The notes: a model not told the origin generated them from the letters alone. DNA of 64,000 nt from Paenibacillus physcomitrellae (GCF_002240225.1 NZ_CP022584.1:3872094-3936093), one strand, 5' to 3'; shown: positions 36,920-45,740, counted from the stretch's first letter. Program-made: numbers and translations.

Positions 36920-37750
36920 ATGGAGCGGCAGATTACGATAAAATACGGCAAGGAAACGATAGCCGCAAGCTTGCATTATCCAGCGGAAACGCCTTTGAAG
37001 GAGGGGCGCTGTAAAAACCGCGTACCTCTTGTGCTGATCTGCCACGGTTTTGTAGGCAGCCGGATCGGCGTGGACCGCCTGTTCGTTACGACGGCCAGAG
37101 AACTTGCGGACGCCGGTTATCTGGTCATCCGCTTCGATTATTTGGGCTGCGGGGAGAGTACGGGCAGCTACGGTCGGGAAGGCCTGGCTTCGATGGTGGC
37201 TCAAACGAAGGCGGTGCTGGATTACGGAATAAGCTGCAGCGATGTGGACCCGACGCAGGTGACCTTGATCGGACACAGCCTGGGCGGGGCAGCAGCGGTA
37301 GTAACGGCAGCGGCAGACCGGAGGGTGAAGAATCTGGTGCTCTGGTCGAGCGTCGGGTATCCGTTCAGCGATATTGTGAAGATTACAGGCCGTCAGCTGT
37401 ATGACGATGCCGTGAAATTCGGGCATTCGGATTATCTCGGCTATGAGCTGACGCCAGTCTTTTTCGAGTCGCTGGCCGCTTATCAGCCGTTCCAGGAAGT
37501 GAGCAAATTCCAGGGCAATGTGCTGGTCGTTCACGGCACTTCCGATGATGTGATTCCGGTCGATTATGCGTTTCTGTACCAGAAGGTCCTTTGGACCCGC
37601 CATGAGGGACGCTGCGACAAGGAGATTATTTTTCAGGCCAATCATACGTATTCGAGCGGCGAGCACCGCGCCCAGCTGATCAAGACGACGAAAGAGTGGC
37701 TGGACGGACAGGAAACCCTGCAGACGCAGTGGCAGAACTGGATGATTTAA
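36920..37750 (+). CDS. Alpha/beta hydrolase
   Basis: This 276-aa serine hydrolase of the alpha/beta fold has the oxyanion loop LICHGFVGSRIG, a conserved Asp strand, FDYLGCGESTG, and the nucleophile elbow TLIGHSLGGAAAV with Ser near residue 120. The acidic residue is in VVHGTSDDVIPV and the catalytic His in FQANHTYSSGEHR near the end. It resembles bacterial acyl esterases of the YjfP/EstA-like group. The ATG follows AAGGGGG. The substrate is unknown. Confidence 0.85.
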   Translation: MERQITIKYGKETIAASLHYPAETPLKEGRCKNRVPLVLICHGFVGSRIGVDRLFVTTARELADAGYLVIRFDYLGCGESTGSYGREGLASMVAQTKAVLDYGISCSDVDPTQVTLIGHSLGGAAAVVTAAADRRVKNLVLWSSVGYPFSDIVKITGRQLYDDAVKFGHSDYLGYELTPVFFESLAAYQPFQEVSKFQGNVLVVHGTSDDVIPVDYAFLYQKVLWTRHEGRCDKEIIFQANHTYSSGEHRAQLIKTTKEWLDGQETLQTQWQNWMI

Positions 37751-37759
37751 TAGTATAGG

Positions 37760-37783
37760 GCGTCCCAGACGGGGCGCTTTTTT
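37760..37783 (+). terminator. Terminator of the alpha/beta hydrolase gene
   Basis: GCGTCCC (37760-37766) pairs with GGGGCGC (37771-37777) around a short loop, followed by TTTTTT. Confidence 0.8.
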
Positions 37784-37895
37784 CGTTGCTGGTAATCAAG
37801 AGCCTTTATTGGTAGAAGGTTGCGAGTGGTAAAATAGACGGGGAAGCGATAGAATAAATATATATACACTATCAAGGGATAAGGAGGTGGCCCGG

Positions 37896-38690
37896 ATGAC
37901 GATGCCATCCTTATTTATCGCACACGGTTCTCCGATGCTGGCACTAGAAGACAGCGCATACACCGCTTATTTGCAGCGGCTGGGCCGTCGCCTGCCCGTC
38001 CCTAAGGCCATTGCCATTTTCTCGGCCCACTGGGATGATCCGCAGCAGCTGCTGACGGACGCTGACCGTTATGAAGCGATTCATGATTTTTACGGGTATC
38101 CTGAGGAGTTGTATCAAATTCGTTATTCGATTCCCGGCGACCGGAAGATTGCTTATGAAGTGCAGAACTTGTTTCAGCAAAGCAATCTGAAGTTCAAGAC
38201 GGTGCCGGACCGCGGGCTGGATCATGGGGCCTGGGTCGTTCTAAGGCGGCTGTATCCGGATGCCGAAATCCCGGCGCTGGAGCTGTCGATCGATTCCAAA
38301 CGTTCACCCATGGAGCAGTACGAAATCGGAAAAATGCTGGCCGCCCTTCGGGACAAAGGCGTGCTGATTATCGGCAGCGGAGCGCTGGTGCATAACCTTC
38401 GCTTATCCGGCGATAATGGCCCTGTGCCGCAGGTCGAAGCCTTCGATCAGTGGGTCAGCGACAAAATCAGTCAGTGGAACCTGTCCGAGCTGTTCCGTTT
38501 CGACAAGCTGGCGCCCAATGTGCGGGACGCGGTGCCTTCGTACGCCGCCGAGCATTTCTGCCCGCTGTTCTACGCTATGGGAGCGGCAGACAATGAACGG
38601 ACGGCCAAACGGCTGTTCCAGGACCGCAGACCGGGAGCGCTGAACCTGGATGTCTGGCAGTTCGGGGGAACCGATCTCGGCGAGATCTAA
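37896..38690 (+). CDS. DODA-type extradiol dioxygenase family protein (YgiD-like)
   Basis: This 264-aa class III (LigB-type) extradiol dioxygenase is of the 4,5-DOPA dioxygenase subgroup. Metal and catalytic His candidates are in LFIAHGSPMLALED, IFSAHWDDPQQL, RGLDHGAWVVLRRLYP and GSGALVHNLRLS, all four conserved in this family. ATG 37896 is 8 nt after AAGGAGG; a GTG at 37887 lies within that site. It is a monocistronic unit closed by a terminator. The physiological substrate in bacteria is unsettled. Confidence 0.9.
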   Translation: MTMPSLFIAHGSPMLALEDSAYTAYLQRLGRRLPVPKAIAIFSAHWDDPQQLLTDADRYEAIHDFYGYPEELYQIRYSIPGDRKIAYEVQNLFQQSNLKFKTVPDRGLDHGAWVVLRRLYPDAEIPALELSIDSKRSPMEQYEIGKMLAALRDKGVLIIGSGALVHNLRLSGDNGPVPQVEAFDQWVSDKISQWNLSELFRFDKLAPNVRDAVPSYAAEHFCPLFYAMGAADNERTAKRLFQDRRPGALNLDVWQFGGTDLGEI

Positions 38691-38765
38691 GGAAGTCTGG
38701 TGAGATCGGCAAGGCTGACGTAAATTTTAAGGCAGATTCAAACATCAGGACAAACTATAAAACAG

Positions 38766-38793
38766 GCCGTATCCTAAGGGATGCGGCTTTTTT
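38766..38793 (+). terminator. Terminator of the DODA-type dioxygenase gene
   Basis: GCCGTATCC (38766-38774) pairs with GGATGCGGC (38779-38787), one wobble, followed by six T residues. The stretch to 39030 is GC-rich and shows no supported gene. Confidence 0.85.
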
Positions 38794-39078
38794 GATGTCG
38801 GGCATGGGCATAGGGATAGACATAAGAGCGTTTTTCGCTGAGCCCGGGACCCCATGCAGAAGGGAGTGAGGCAGGAGCAGCTGCGGCAGGGAGTGTGCGG
38901 CTTGGCTTGGGAATTGAGTGTGCAGGAGCAGAGGGCCGGGCTGCCGGTTCCAGTTGAGGGGAAGCAGGGAAGGTAAACCAGGATGAAACGCTTCGGTTTC
39001 CTATTAAACGGTTCCGGTACCGCCGTATTCCGCTATAATGGAACAATGACCCATTCAGGATCGAAGGAGGAAGTTCTA

Positions 39079-40182
39079 TTGCCGAATCAGAATTGGAGAA
39101 AATGGTCCGCTGCCGCGGCGGTGTTCACAGCCGCGGCCTCGCTGCTGCTGTCCGCCTGCAGCTCGAAGCAGGCGGACGAGCCCGTGCCGTCGCAGCCGCC
39201 TGCGACGGAGTCACCGGCGCCGGACCTGGCGCCGTCCCCTTCGGCTTCCGCGCCAACGGGAGCCTATACGTCACCGCTGACCGGCCTTACGGCCGAAGAA
39301 GCGGTCAACAACCGGCCGGTCGCGGTGATGATCAACAACGCGCCGGCGGCCCGTCCGCAGTCTGGTCTGCAGGATGCGGACGTGGTGTACGAGGTGCTGG
39401 CCGAAGGCGGGATTACGCGCCTTGTGGCGATTTTTCAAAGCGCGGAAAGCGGCGGAGCGGCCAAGCTGGGGCCGGTGCGCAGCATCCGGCCTTACCTGAT
39501 CGAGCTGGGCGAAAGCTACCACGGCGTGCTGGTGCACGCGGGCGGGAGCCCGGACGCCTATTCGATTCTGCAGTCCCAGCATAAAGAGGAGCTGGACGAA
39601 ATCGGCAAAGCGGGCGCCTACTTCTGGCGGGACTCCGCCCGCAAAGCTCCGCACAATCTCTATACAAGTCTGGAGAAGCTGCGCGAAGGCGTGGACAAGT
39701 CCGGTTTCAAGGCGACTGACGACGCCGTTCCGGCCTATAGCTTTAGACAGGCGGATGAGCCGCTCACCGTAGGCGAAGCCGCGGCCGGTGTGCAGGTGAA
39801 ATTTTTGCAGGAGAGCTATAAGGTGTCTTACCGTTACGATGCCGGGACGCAGCTTTATACGAGGTATATCGGCGACAAGGTGCATGCGGACAAGGAAACC
39901 GGCGAACCGCTGACGATGAGCAATGTCATCGTAATGGGGGCTGACCACAAGGTGCTGGATGATGTCGGGCGGCTGAGCGTGGATCTGGCCGCGGGCGGCA
40001 AAGCGCTGCTGCTCCAGCGGGGCAGGGTCATAACAGGGCAGTGGGTCCACAACCAAAACGATGTGATCCGGTTCGTAAAGGATGGCACCGAGGTACCGCT
40101 GTACCCGGGAAAAACGTACTTCAATATCGTGCCGAACAGTCCCGATTTCGACAGTCATATTCAAATTCTGGAAGGCCTGTGA
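39079..40182 (+). CDS. DUF3048 lipoprotein (YerB-like)
   Basis: This 367-aa lipoprotein has a signal peptide ending in the lipobox SLLLSACSSK (acylated Cys near residue 27), then a Pro/Ser/Ala-rich spacer. The two DUF3048 domains of YerB follow: TSPLTGLTAEEAVNNRPVAV in part, DVVYEVLAEGGITRLVAIFQ and the C-terminal GQWVHNQNDVIRFVKDGTEV. The TTG at 39079 lies 8 nt after AAGGAGG (39064-39070). A TATAAT at 39034-39039 is a likely -10. The role is unknown in Bacillus; it is surface-exposed by the lipid anchor. Confidence 0.88.
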   Translation: MPNQNWRKWSAAAAVFTAAASLLLSACSSKQADEPVPSQPPATESPAPDLAPSPSASAPTGAYTSPLTGLTAEEAVNNRPVAVMINNAPAARPQSGLQDADVVYEVLAEGGITRLVAIFQSAESGGAAKLGPVRSIRPYLIELGESYHGVLVHAGGSPDAYSILQSQHKEELDEIGKAGAYFWRDSARKAPHNLYTSLEKLREGVDKSGFKATDDAVPAYSFRQADEPLTVGEAAAGVQVKFLQESYKVSYRYDAGTQLYTRYIGDKVHADKETGEPLTMSNVIVMGADHKVLDDVGRLSVDLAAGGKALLLQRGRVITGQWVHNQNDVIRFVKDGTEVPLYPGKTYFNIVPNSPDFDSHIQILEGL

Positions 40183-40277
40183 TGCATGGAAAGTCCTCTT
40201 TTTACTAATATTAGGGATAGCAGGTACTAGATGGGGTAATGTTAATTAAATATTGTCTGAAAGTTTTTAATAATGCG

Positions 40278-40318
40278 TTTACATAACCTTTACAATACGT
40301 CTTTCAGGTTGGTAAGAT
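40278..40318 (+). promoter_or_regulatory. Pho-box-like promoter of the DUF47-pit operon
   Basis: TTTACA (40278-40283) and TTTACA (40289-40294) are direct repeats with an 11-nt period, the pattern of PhoP sites (TTAACA-like repeats) in Bacillus. The second repeat also serves as a -35 box 18 nt before TAAGAT (40313-40318). Phosphate-starvation control of the phosphate transporter below is therefore plausible. Confidence 0.55.
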
Positions 40319-40378
40319 AACAAGGGTTGTCATCAATAGAGCTATTTCATCAAATTATTTGAAAAAGGGGATATCCAG

Positions 40379-40993
40379 GTGAGAGTCAAGAAGAAGGATA
40401 TTTTTTTCCAGACACTCGAAAATATGGCGGATACAATTGTACAAGCCGCTGACTATTTTACGGCAAACGTTTCGGATTTCGACAATATTTCCGATTTTGC
40501 CAAAGCTATGAAAGAGTTTGAGAAGAAGTGCGACGAGTTTGTGCATACGACCATTAAAGAATTGAACAAAACGTTTATTACGCCTATTGAACGCGATGAC
40601 ATTATGGGTCTGGTCACAACCATGGACGACGTCATTGACGGACTCGAAGCCACAGTATCCCGTTTCTATATGTATCATTTGGGCAATCCGGATAAATATA
40701 TCGTGCAGTTCGGTGAAATTCTGCGCAATTCCGCTTATGAAATCCAGAAGGCCGTACACCTGCTCTCTTCGAAAAAGCTGCTGGCGATCCGTGAACACAC
40801 GATCCGCCTGAACGATCTGGAGAACCAGGGCGACGAGCTTCTTCGCATCTGCATCAACGAGCTGTTCCAATCGGTGACCGATCCGATCGAGCTGATCAAG
40901 AAAAAAGAAATCTACGAGCGTCTTGAGACGACGACGGATGCCTGCGAGCACGTAGCTAACATGCTGGAATCCATTATCATGCGCAATTCGTAA
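40379..40993 (+). CDS. DUF47/PhoU-like Pit accessory protein
   Basis: This 204-aa all-helical protein of the DUF47 family (PhoU-related) starts KKKDIFFQTLENMADTIVQAADYF. It holds the conserved EKKCDEFVHTTIKELNKTFITPIERDDI segment (quoted in part) and DLENQGDELLR. The GTG at 40379 is 8 nt after AAAGGGG. The gene is directly followed by pit, a pairing seen throughout Firmicutes, where the protein is thought to regulate Pit. Confidence 0.92.
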   Translation: MRVKKKDIFFQTLENMADTIVQAADYFTANVSDFDNISDFAKAMKEFEKKCDEFVHTTIKELNKTFITPIERDDIMGLVTTMDDVIDGLEATVSRFYMYHLGNPDKYIVQFGEILRNSAYEIQKAVHLLSSKKLLAIREHTIRLNDLENQGDELLRICINELFQSVTDPIELIKKKEIYERLETTTDACEHVANMLESIIMRNS

Positions 40994-41010
40994 GGGGCGT
41001 TGACAAACAC

Positions 41011-42009
41011 ATGGATACAACTTTGCTCGTATTAGGCGTCGTCATCATCCTTGCGCTTGCCTTTGACTTTATCAACGGGTTCCATGATACGGCGAACTCG
41101 ATCGCCACTTCCGTTTCGACCCGGGCATTGACGCCGCGCAGAGCGATTCTGCTGGCCGCTTCGATGAACTTCCTGGGCGCGATCCTGTTTACAGGGGTAG
41201 CGAAGACAATCGGGGGCAAAATCGCCGACCCGACCACGATGGACAACGGTCTTGAAGTCATAATAGCCACGCTGCTGGCAGCGATTATCTGGAACCTGGT
41301 GACCTGGTTCTTCGGCATTCCATCGTCCTCCTCCCATGCGCTGATCGGTGCGCTGGTGGGCGCCGTGTTTGTCGGAGCCGGTTCGGACCAAGTGAAATGG
41401 TCCGGCTTTGGCGAGATTCTGGAAGGCTTGCTGCTGTCGCCGATTATCGCTTTTATTGTCGGTTATATCGTCATGACGATACTTAAATACATTTTCGCCA
41501 AAAGAAGTCCTCATAGCGTGAACAAAGGCTTCCGCACGCTGCAAATTCTGACGGCTGCGCTGCAGTCCTTCACGCATGGCACTAACGATGCCCAGAAGGC
41601 GATGGGGATCATTACCTTCGCATTGGTGACATCCGGCGAGCTTTCCGATTTAACCGTCCCTCTGTGGGTTAAGATCTCGGCAGCCTTGGCTATGGCGCTC
41701 GGCACCTCGGTTGGCGGCTGGAAAATCATCAAAACGATGGGCACCAAAATCTTCAAAATCGAGCCGATCAACGGCTTCGCGGCCGACATTTCGGCGGCCT
41801 CCGTCATTTTCTCGGCTACGCTGCTGCACCTGCCGGTCAGCACCACACATGCGATTACCCCGGCGATCCTGGGCGTAGGCGCTGCGAAACGCTTCTCCGC
41901 TGTGCGCTGGTCACTTGCCGGACGAATCGTGATCACCTGGTTCATTACCATTCCGATTTCCGCCGTTTTGGCTGGTTTGATCTACAAGCTGCTGTTCGGC
42001 TGGTCTTGA
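41011..42009 (+). CDS. pit: Low-affinity inorganic phosphate transporter
   Basis: This 332-aa PiT-family (PHO4) membrane carrier moves metal-phosphate with protons. The duplicated family signatures are FINGFHDTANSIATSVSTRA at the N-terminus and FTHGTNDAQKAMGIITFAL in the middle. IPSSSSHALIGALVGA and LPVSTTHAITPAILGVG, also family marks, are present. About ten hydrophobic helices are seen. It begins 17 nt after the DUF47 gene, in the same transcript. Confidence 0.95.
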   Translation: MDTTLLVLGVVIILALAFDFINGFHDTANSIATSVSTRALTPRRAILLAASMNFLGAILFTGVAKTIGGKIADPTTMDNGLEVIIATLLAAIIWNLVTWFFGIPSSSSHALIGALVGAVFVGAGSDQVKWSGFGEILEGLLLSPIIAFIVGYIVMTILKYIFAKRSPHSVNKGFRTLQILTAALQSFTHGTNDAQKAMGIITFALVTSGELSDLTVPLWVKISAALAMALGTSVGGWKIIKTMGTKIFKIEPINGFAADISAASVIFSATLLHLPVSTTHAITPAILGVGAAKRFSAVRWSLAGRIVITWFITIPISAVLAGLIYKLLFGWS

Positions 42010-42074
42010 TCGGACGTTTAAACCGTTTAACTTATCGTTTACCTTATAAAAGATTACTTCATTAGCTGATGAGA

Positions 42075-42113
42075 AGTTCTCCCCAATCGATTCGATAGCG
42101 GAGAGCTTTTTTT
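42075..42113 (+). terminator. Terminator of the DUF47-pit operon
   Basis: AGTTCTCC (42075-42082) pairs with GGAGAGCT (42100-42107) around an inner ATCG/CGAT element, followed by six T residues. Confidence 0.82.
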
Positions 42114-42140
42114 GTTTGTGGAGGGGACAAGATCAGATTC

Positions 42141-43031
42141 TTAAACCACTGTATTGCTAATCTCCTTCAGGAATCCGTTCCGTGACGCCGTATTGATTTG
42201 CTCGTAAATGGTTTCTGCAGCAGAAGGACTGAAAATGTACCATTGATCTTCCGTTACGTCGTAAAGCAAGTCTTTCTCAAATCCGGCTAATTCTTCAGCA
42301 GGGAATGCTCCAACCAGATCATAGATGTCATAGCGCTTGATGCTGTTGCCTTGTTTGTCCAGGAAATCATATTGCCCCAATTTATAATAAGAGCCGGGCA
42401 CATCAATGTTTGGCATCCAGGAATAGTTAGCAGGGGCGTCAACCTTGGCGCCTTTATTTTGTTCTAACAGATCATAAATCGTTTGGTTATAAGCGTTGCC
42501 GCTAATTTGCGAGATCACGCCGCCCATGGTCATATGGTATTCGTACTGCAAAGCTTTCACCGGGGTTTGGCCGATGACAAGGGGCGTAGTGCTGATTGTG
42601 ATTGTGGACGATCCGCCGCTGCTGTAGCCGACCTTGCAGCCGAACGTTTCGGCAAGGAAGCGCAGCGGAACCATGACGCGGTTCTTTTGGATATACGGTT
42701 TGGCGTCAAGCTGAACCGTTTTGCCATTTTTTACGGCGGAAGTGCTGCCGGGTTTCAGCGTGACCTTTAGGTCTCCTTTAGTAAAAGTAACCTGCGAATT
42801 GGACCAGTTTACCTTGGCGCCCAAATTCTCGCTGATCACACGCAGCGGCACCAACGTCCGGTTGTGGCTGAGCACGGGTTTCACGTCGGACTGAACAGCT
42901 GCTCCGTCAATTTGGATGGATAGAGCGGCAGAGGCTGCATGGGCAGGGGAAGCAGTAGGGAGCAGCGTGCTGGCTGCCAGGGTCAGCGCTCCTGTAAGCA
43001 GGATGGCCGGGAGTATTTTTCTCATTTGCAT
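42141..43031 (-). CDS. Secreted protein with copper-amine-oxidase N-terminal-type domain
   Basis: This 296-aa protein has a signal peptide (KILPAILLTGALTLAASTLL, cleavage near SPAHAA). The Cu-amine-oxidase-N domain, a repeat common in secreted Paenibacillus proteins, follows at residues 38-135. It shows two characteristic copies, RTLVPLRVISENLGAKVNW and RVMVPLRFLAETFGCKVGY. The C-terminal 150 residues (VKALQYEYHMTMGGVISQIS) match nothing I recognise. There is no oxidase catalytic domain. The ATG has GGAG 9 nt upstream. A surface-binding role is usual for this domain, but the ligand is unknown. Confidence 0.85.
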   Translation of the reverse strand: MQMRKILPAILLTGALTLAASTLLPTASPAHAASAALSIQIDGAAVQSDVKPVLSHNRTLVPLRVISENLGAKVNWSNSQVTFTKGDLKVTLKPGSTSAVKNGKTVQLDAKPYIQKNRVMVPLRFLAETFGCKVGYSSGGSSTITISTTPLVIGQTPVKALQYEYHMTMGGVISQISGNAYNQTIYDLLEQNKGAKVDAPANYSWMPNIDVPGSYYKLGQYDFLDKQGNSIKRYDIYDLVGAFPAEELAGFEKDLLYDVTEDQWYIFSPSAAETIYEQINTASRNGFLKEISNTVV

Positions 43032-43279
43032 CTATAATCGCTCCTTTGGTAAAGTTATCGACTTGCAATTCCGTTACCCTAATAGACGTATGGAACTTGC
43101 ATTTTGTTTTGATTCTCTTACATTTAAAGGGTTTATTTCCATCAAAGGCTGCACTATTAAAATCCTTCATCACTCAAAATAGCCCAATGGTTTGAAGGAA
43201 GGAGGGGCTTTTACGCAAAATTCAGATGCATATTTTTCCTCCCATGACAAATACTACGGTCAAAAGGGAGCTGATGGGT

Positions 43280-43954
43280 ATGTGTCAACGTTTCTCGATG
43301 GCGGCAGATCTGCCGGAGGTTCAGCAGCATTTTCAGATTGATCGGGTGATGGTTTACTATAAGAACCGCTATAACATTAGTCCGACCCAACCTACGTCGG
43401 TGGTGCTGCAGCAGAACGGGGAGCGGATTCTGGACGAATTCCGCTGGGGATTTATGCCCTATTGGGGCAAAGATGCGGTTAACGCCGATCTCCGCAATGT
43501 GCACGGCAATCCGAGCTACCGCAAAATCGTGGACCAGCAGCGGTGCGTCATTCCGTGCAACGGTTTGTATTACTGGCGGCAGGAAGGCAAAAAGAGTTAC
43601 CCGGTCCGGGTAGTCATGAAGGACCAAAGCATGTTCGGCGTAGCCGGTCTGTATGAAATTTGGCGGGATACGCGCGGGGAGCCGCTCCGCACCTGCACGC
43701 TGGTCATGACGGAAGCCAATCTGCTGATTGGAGAGTTCGAAAGCCGGATGCCGGCTATTTTGAGCCAGGAGGATATCGCCCGCTGGCTTGATGAGGATAC
43801 CAATGATCTGGATGCCCTGCATCCGATCCTGCGGCCTCATGCGGCGGAAGAGATGAATGTTTACGCAGTGACGCCAAGGGTTGGCGGTAATCAGCATGAT
43901 GACGAGGAATGTATCCGGGAGATGGATCTGCAGCAGGCTTGGGTGAAGCCTTAA
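43280..43954 (+). CDS. SRAP/HMCES-family abasic-site protein (YedK/YoqW-like)
   Basis: This 224-aa SRAP protein covalently caps abasic sites in single-stranded DNA through Cys2. The start at ATG 43280 places Cys at position 2 (MCQRFSMAADL); ATG 43274 would add Met-Gly and remove Cys from position 2. The remaining motifs are present: RYNISPTQPTSVVLQ, FRWGFMPYWGKD, NVHGNPSYRKIV, RCVIPCNGLYYWRQEGKK (with the catalytic-pocket Asn) and HPILRPHAAEEMNVYAVTPRVGG in part. Family members usually read MCGR; here it is MCQR. There is a weak GGAG 10 nt upstream. Confidence 0.88.
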   Translation: MCQRFSMAADLPEVQQHFQIDRVMVYYKNRYNISPTQPTSVVLQQNGERILDEFRWGFMPYWGKDAVNADLRNVHGNPSYRKIVDQQRCVIPCNGLYYWRQEGKKSYPVRVVMKDQSMFGVAGLYEIWRDTRGEPLRTCTLVMTEANLLIGEFESRMPAILSQEDIARWLDEDTNDLDALHPILRPHAAEEMNVYAVTPRVGGNQHDDEECIREMDLQQAWVKP

Positions 43955-44092
43955 ATTCAAGGGCTGGATGCAGCAGGGCGGCAGGAAGATTGAGGGCAAG
44001 CTGATAAGGCTGCTGGATCTGTAAGGTATCTTAAGGTGCGGAAGTGGGTTGCCGTTAAGGCGGTTAAGCAGAGTGAAACGGGACAAAGCAGG

Positions 44093-44133
44093 CGGTGCTG
44101 GAGACTTGAGAAGTCTTTGGCACCGTTTTTTTT
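44093..44133 (+). terminator. Terminator after the SRAP gene
   Basis: CGGTGC (44093-44098) pairs with GCACCG (44120-44125), with inner ACTT/AAGT, followed by eight T residues. Confidence 0.85.
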
Positions 44134-44180
44134 GTTGGCGGGAGAGTGGAGTCTGGCGTGTTTCATGGTCCAGAGGTTAG

Positions 44181-44330
44181 TTGAGCATCCTTGTCCTTAT
44201 TGGTTTGTTCATTGCGTTCTTGATTACAAATTTCTACCTTGACCTTGCAATTACAATTGTTGTTTTGGTCGGTCTTTTTGTTCTGCAGGGGATTAGTGAC
44301 AAAACTCAAGGAGCAATTGAACAAGGTTAG
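44181..44330 (+). CDS. Small hydrophobic membrane protein (49 aa)
   Basis: A TTG directly after an in-frame TAG opens a 49-codon frame. Its product has two adjacent membrane helices: SILVLIGLFIAFLITNFYL then DLAITIVVLVGLFVLQGI. A short polar tail follows (SDKTQGAIEQG). AGAGG lies 4 nt upstream, which is rather close. The hydrophobic pattern and clean end argue for a coding gene, but the start signal is weak and no family is recognised. Confidence 0.5.
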   Translation: MSILVLIGLFIAFLITNFYLDLAITIVVLVGLFVLQGISDKTQGAIEQG

Positions 44331-44433
44331 TTAATTTCAGGCGTATCGGCTAAAATAAAGCTGAACGGGCTGCAAACAGCCGCACGGCGGCATGCCCAAA
44401 CGTTCTTGAAATGAAATGAGGAATGAGCATTCG

Positions 44434-45396
44434 ATGATTCGCACTTTATCTATTTTACCTAATAATGAGATTGTAGAAGGCAGCGGCCTGGATGGGCTTG
44501 ATCTGGAGGCCTCCGAGTGGGTTTGGGTCGATTTCGGCCAGCCGACGGAGGAGGAGTGTAAGCTGCTGGACAGCTATTTTCACTTTCACCCGCTGGCGAT
44601 TGAGGACTGCGTGCTGCACAATTTGCAGCGGCCAAAGCTGGATGTTTATGAGGATGTGAGGTTTTACGTGCTGCACGCGATCGATCCGGAGAGCCTGAAG
44701 GCAAGGGAAGTGAATCTGTTTGTGGGCGAGAGGCTGATCGTTTCCTTCCATAAACACAAGCTTGAGGAGGTAGAGCAGGCCTGGGAGCAGATGATCGGCT
44801 GGATCAGGGGAGGACGGGATCTGCGTCAGGGCCCGATGGCGGCCGCTTATGCGGTGATCGACGATCTGGTGGACTCGTATTTTCCAAGTCTGTATTCGAT
44901 AGAAGACGAGCTTGCGGACATTGAATCACTGGGGGAAAAAGAGTCGGTCGAGCAGCTGATGAACCAGGTGTTCGACCTGAGGGGGCGGCTGCTAAAGCTG
45001 CGCCGTTCGGTAGTGCCGATGCGTGATCTGCTGTACCGGATCATCAACTCCCAGCATCTGCAGGAACAGGGGATGCACCGGGCTTATTTTGCAGATATTT
45101 ATGATCACCTGCTCAAGCTGTCTGATATGATCGAAGCGGACCGTGAGATGACGGCCGATCTACGCGACTCCTACATCTCGCTGAACTCGAACCGCATGAA
45201 TGGCATCATGAAGACACTGACGGTGATCACGACGATCTTTATGCCGCTTACGCTGATCGCCGGGATTTACGGGATGAACTTCGATCATATGCCGGAGCTT
45301 CATTATGTTTATGGTTATTTTACGGTGCTGCTGTTTATGGCCGGCTTGTCCCTATGGATGGTGCTGTGGTTTAACCGGCGGGGCTGGTTTAAGTAG
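44434..45396 (+). CDS. corA: CorA-family divalent cation transporter
   Basis: This 320-aa CorA/2-TM-GxN channel carries magnesium or cobalt. The large N-terminal cytoplasmic domain includes FHFHPLAIEDCVLHNLQRPK. Two C-terminal helices follow, the first ending in the selectivity motif YGMNF (near residue 276) after MPLTLIAGI. ATG 44434 gives the family start MIRTLSI; an ATG at 44416 lies closer to a weak site. It is a single gene, ending at 45396 with a hairpin 60 nt on. Confidence 0.93.
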   Translation: MIRTLSILPNNEIVEGSGLDGLDLEASEWVWVDFGQPTEEECKLLDSYFHFHPLAIEDCVLHNLQRPKLDVYEDVRFYVLHAIDPESLKAREVNLFVGERLIVSFHKHKLEEVEQAWEQMIGWIRGGRDLRQGPMAAAYAVIDDLVDSYFPSLYSIEDELADIESLGEKESVEQLMNQVFDLRGRLLKLRRSVVPMRDLLYRIINSQHLQEQGMHRAYFADIYDHLLKLSDMIEADREMTADLRDSYISLNSNRMNGIMKTLTVITTIFMPLTLIAGIYGMNFDHMPELHYVYGYFTVLLFMAGLSLWMVLWFNRRGWFK

Positions 45397-45453
45397 ATTG
45401 TTAGGGTGAGAAAGTGAGGGAGAAGCCAAGTTCCTCCGTATGAGAAAAAGCAA

Positions 45454-45482
45454 AGGCGTGCGGACGGGTCTGCACGCCTGTT
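45454..45482 (+). terminator. Hairpin downstream of corA
   Basis: AGGCGTGC (45454-45461) and GCACGCCT (45472-45479) form a perfect 8-bp stem, but only GTTT follows. It probably works as a weak terminator. Confidence 0.6.
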
Positions 45483-45524
45483 TGGCGAGTGGGCTATTGA
45501 GTAAGGGGCGGGCCCTGCCGATGG

Positions 45525-45740
45525 CAGTGGTGCCGGTGAGCAGTATGCTTATGGGCATAGCCGGCAGTATTGCCGGTGAGAAGCATGCGGTTGGGCAGCA
45601 AAGGTTGTAGTTGTCGGTAAGCAGTATCGGGTTGGGAAGCATAGCCGGTAGTAGTATGCCAGTGCGGCATAGCCAGCGAGCAGTATAGCTGGTAGTAGTA
45701 TGTTGGTGAGCAGCACATCCGGTTGTAGTGGCGGTGCAGA
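45525..45740 (+). repeat. Degenerate GCCGGTGAGCAGTATG repeat tract
   Basis: At least seven imperfect copies of a 15-16-nt phrase close to GCCGGTGAGCAGTATG occur at 45531, 45571, 45614, 45647, 45670, 45688 and 45703, with spacers of 0-28 nt. Some copies are shortened to GCTGGTAGTAGTATG. It is non-coding. The rest of the gap to 46317 holds no supported gene. Confidence 0.7.

Noticed and set aside
44036..44242. 68-codon plus frame over the SRAP-gene terminator
   Set aside because: It crosses a clear intrinsic terminator and has no start signal.
45525..45740. Possible CRISPR
   Set aside because: Units are only about 16 nt, highly degenerate, with spacers from 0 to 28 nt and no cas genes nearby.
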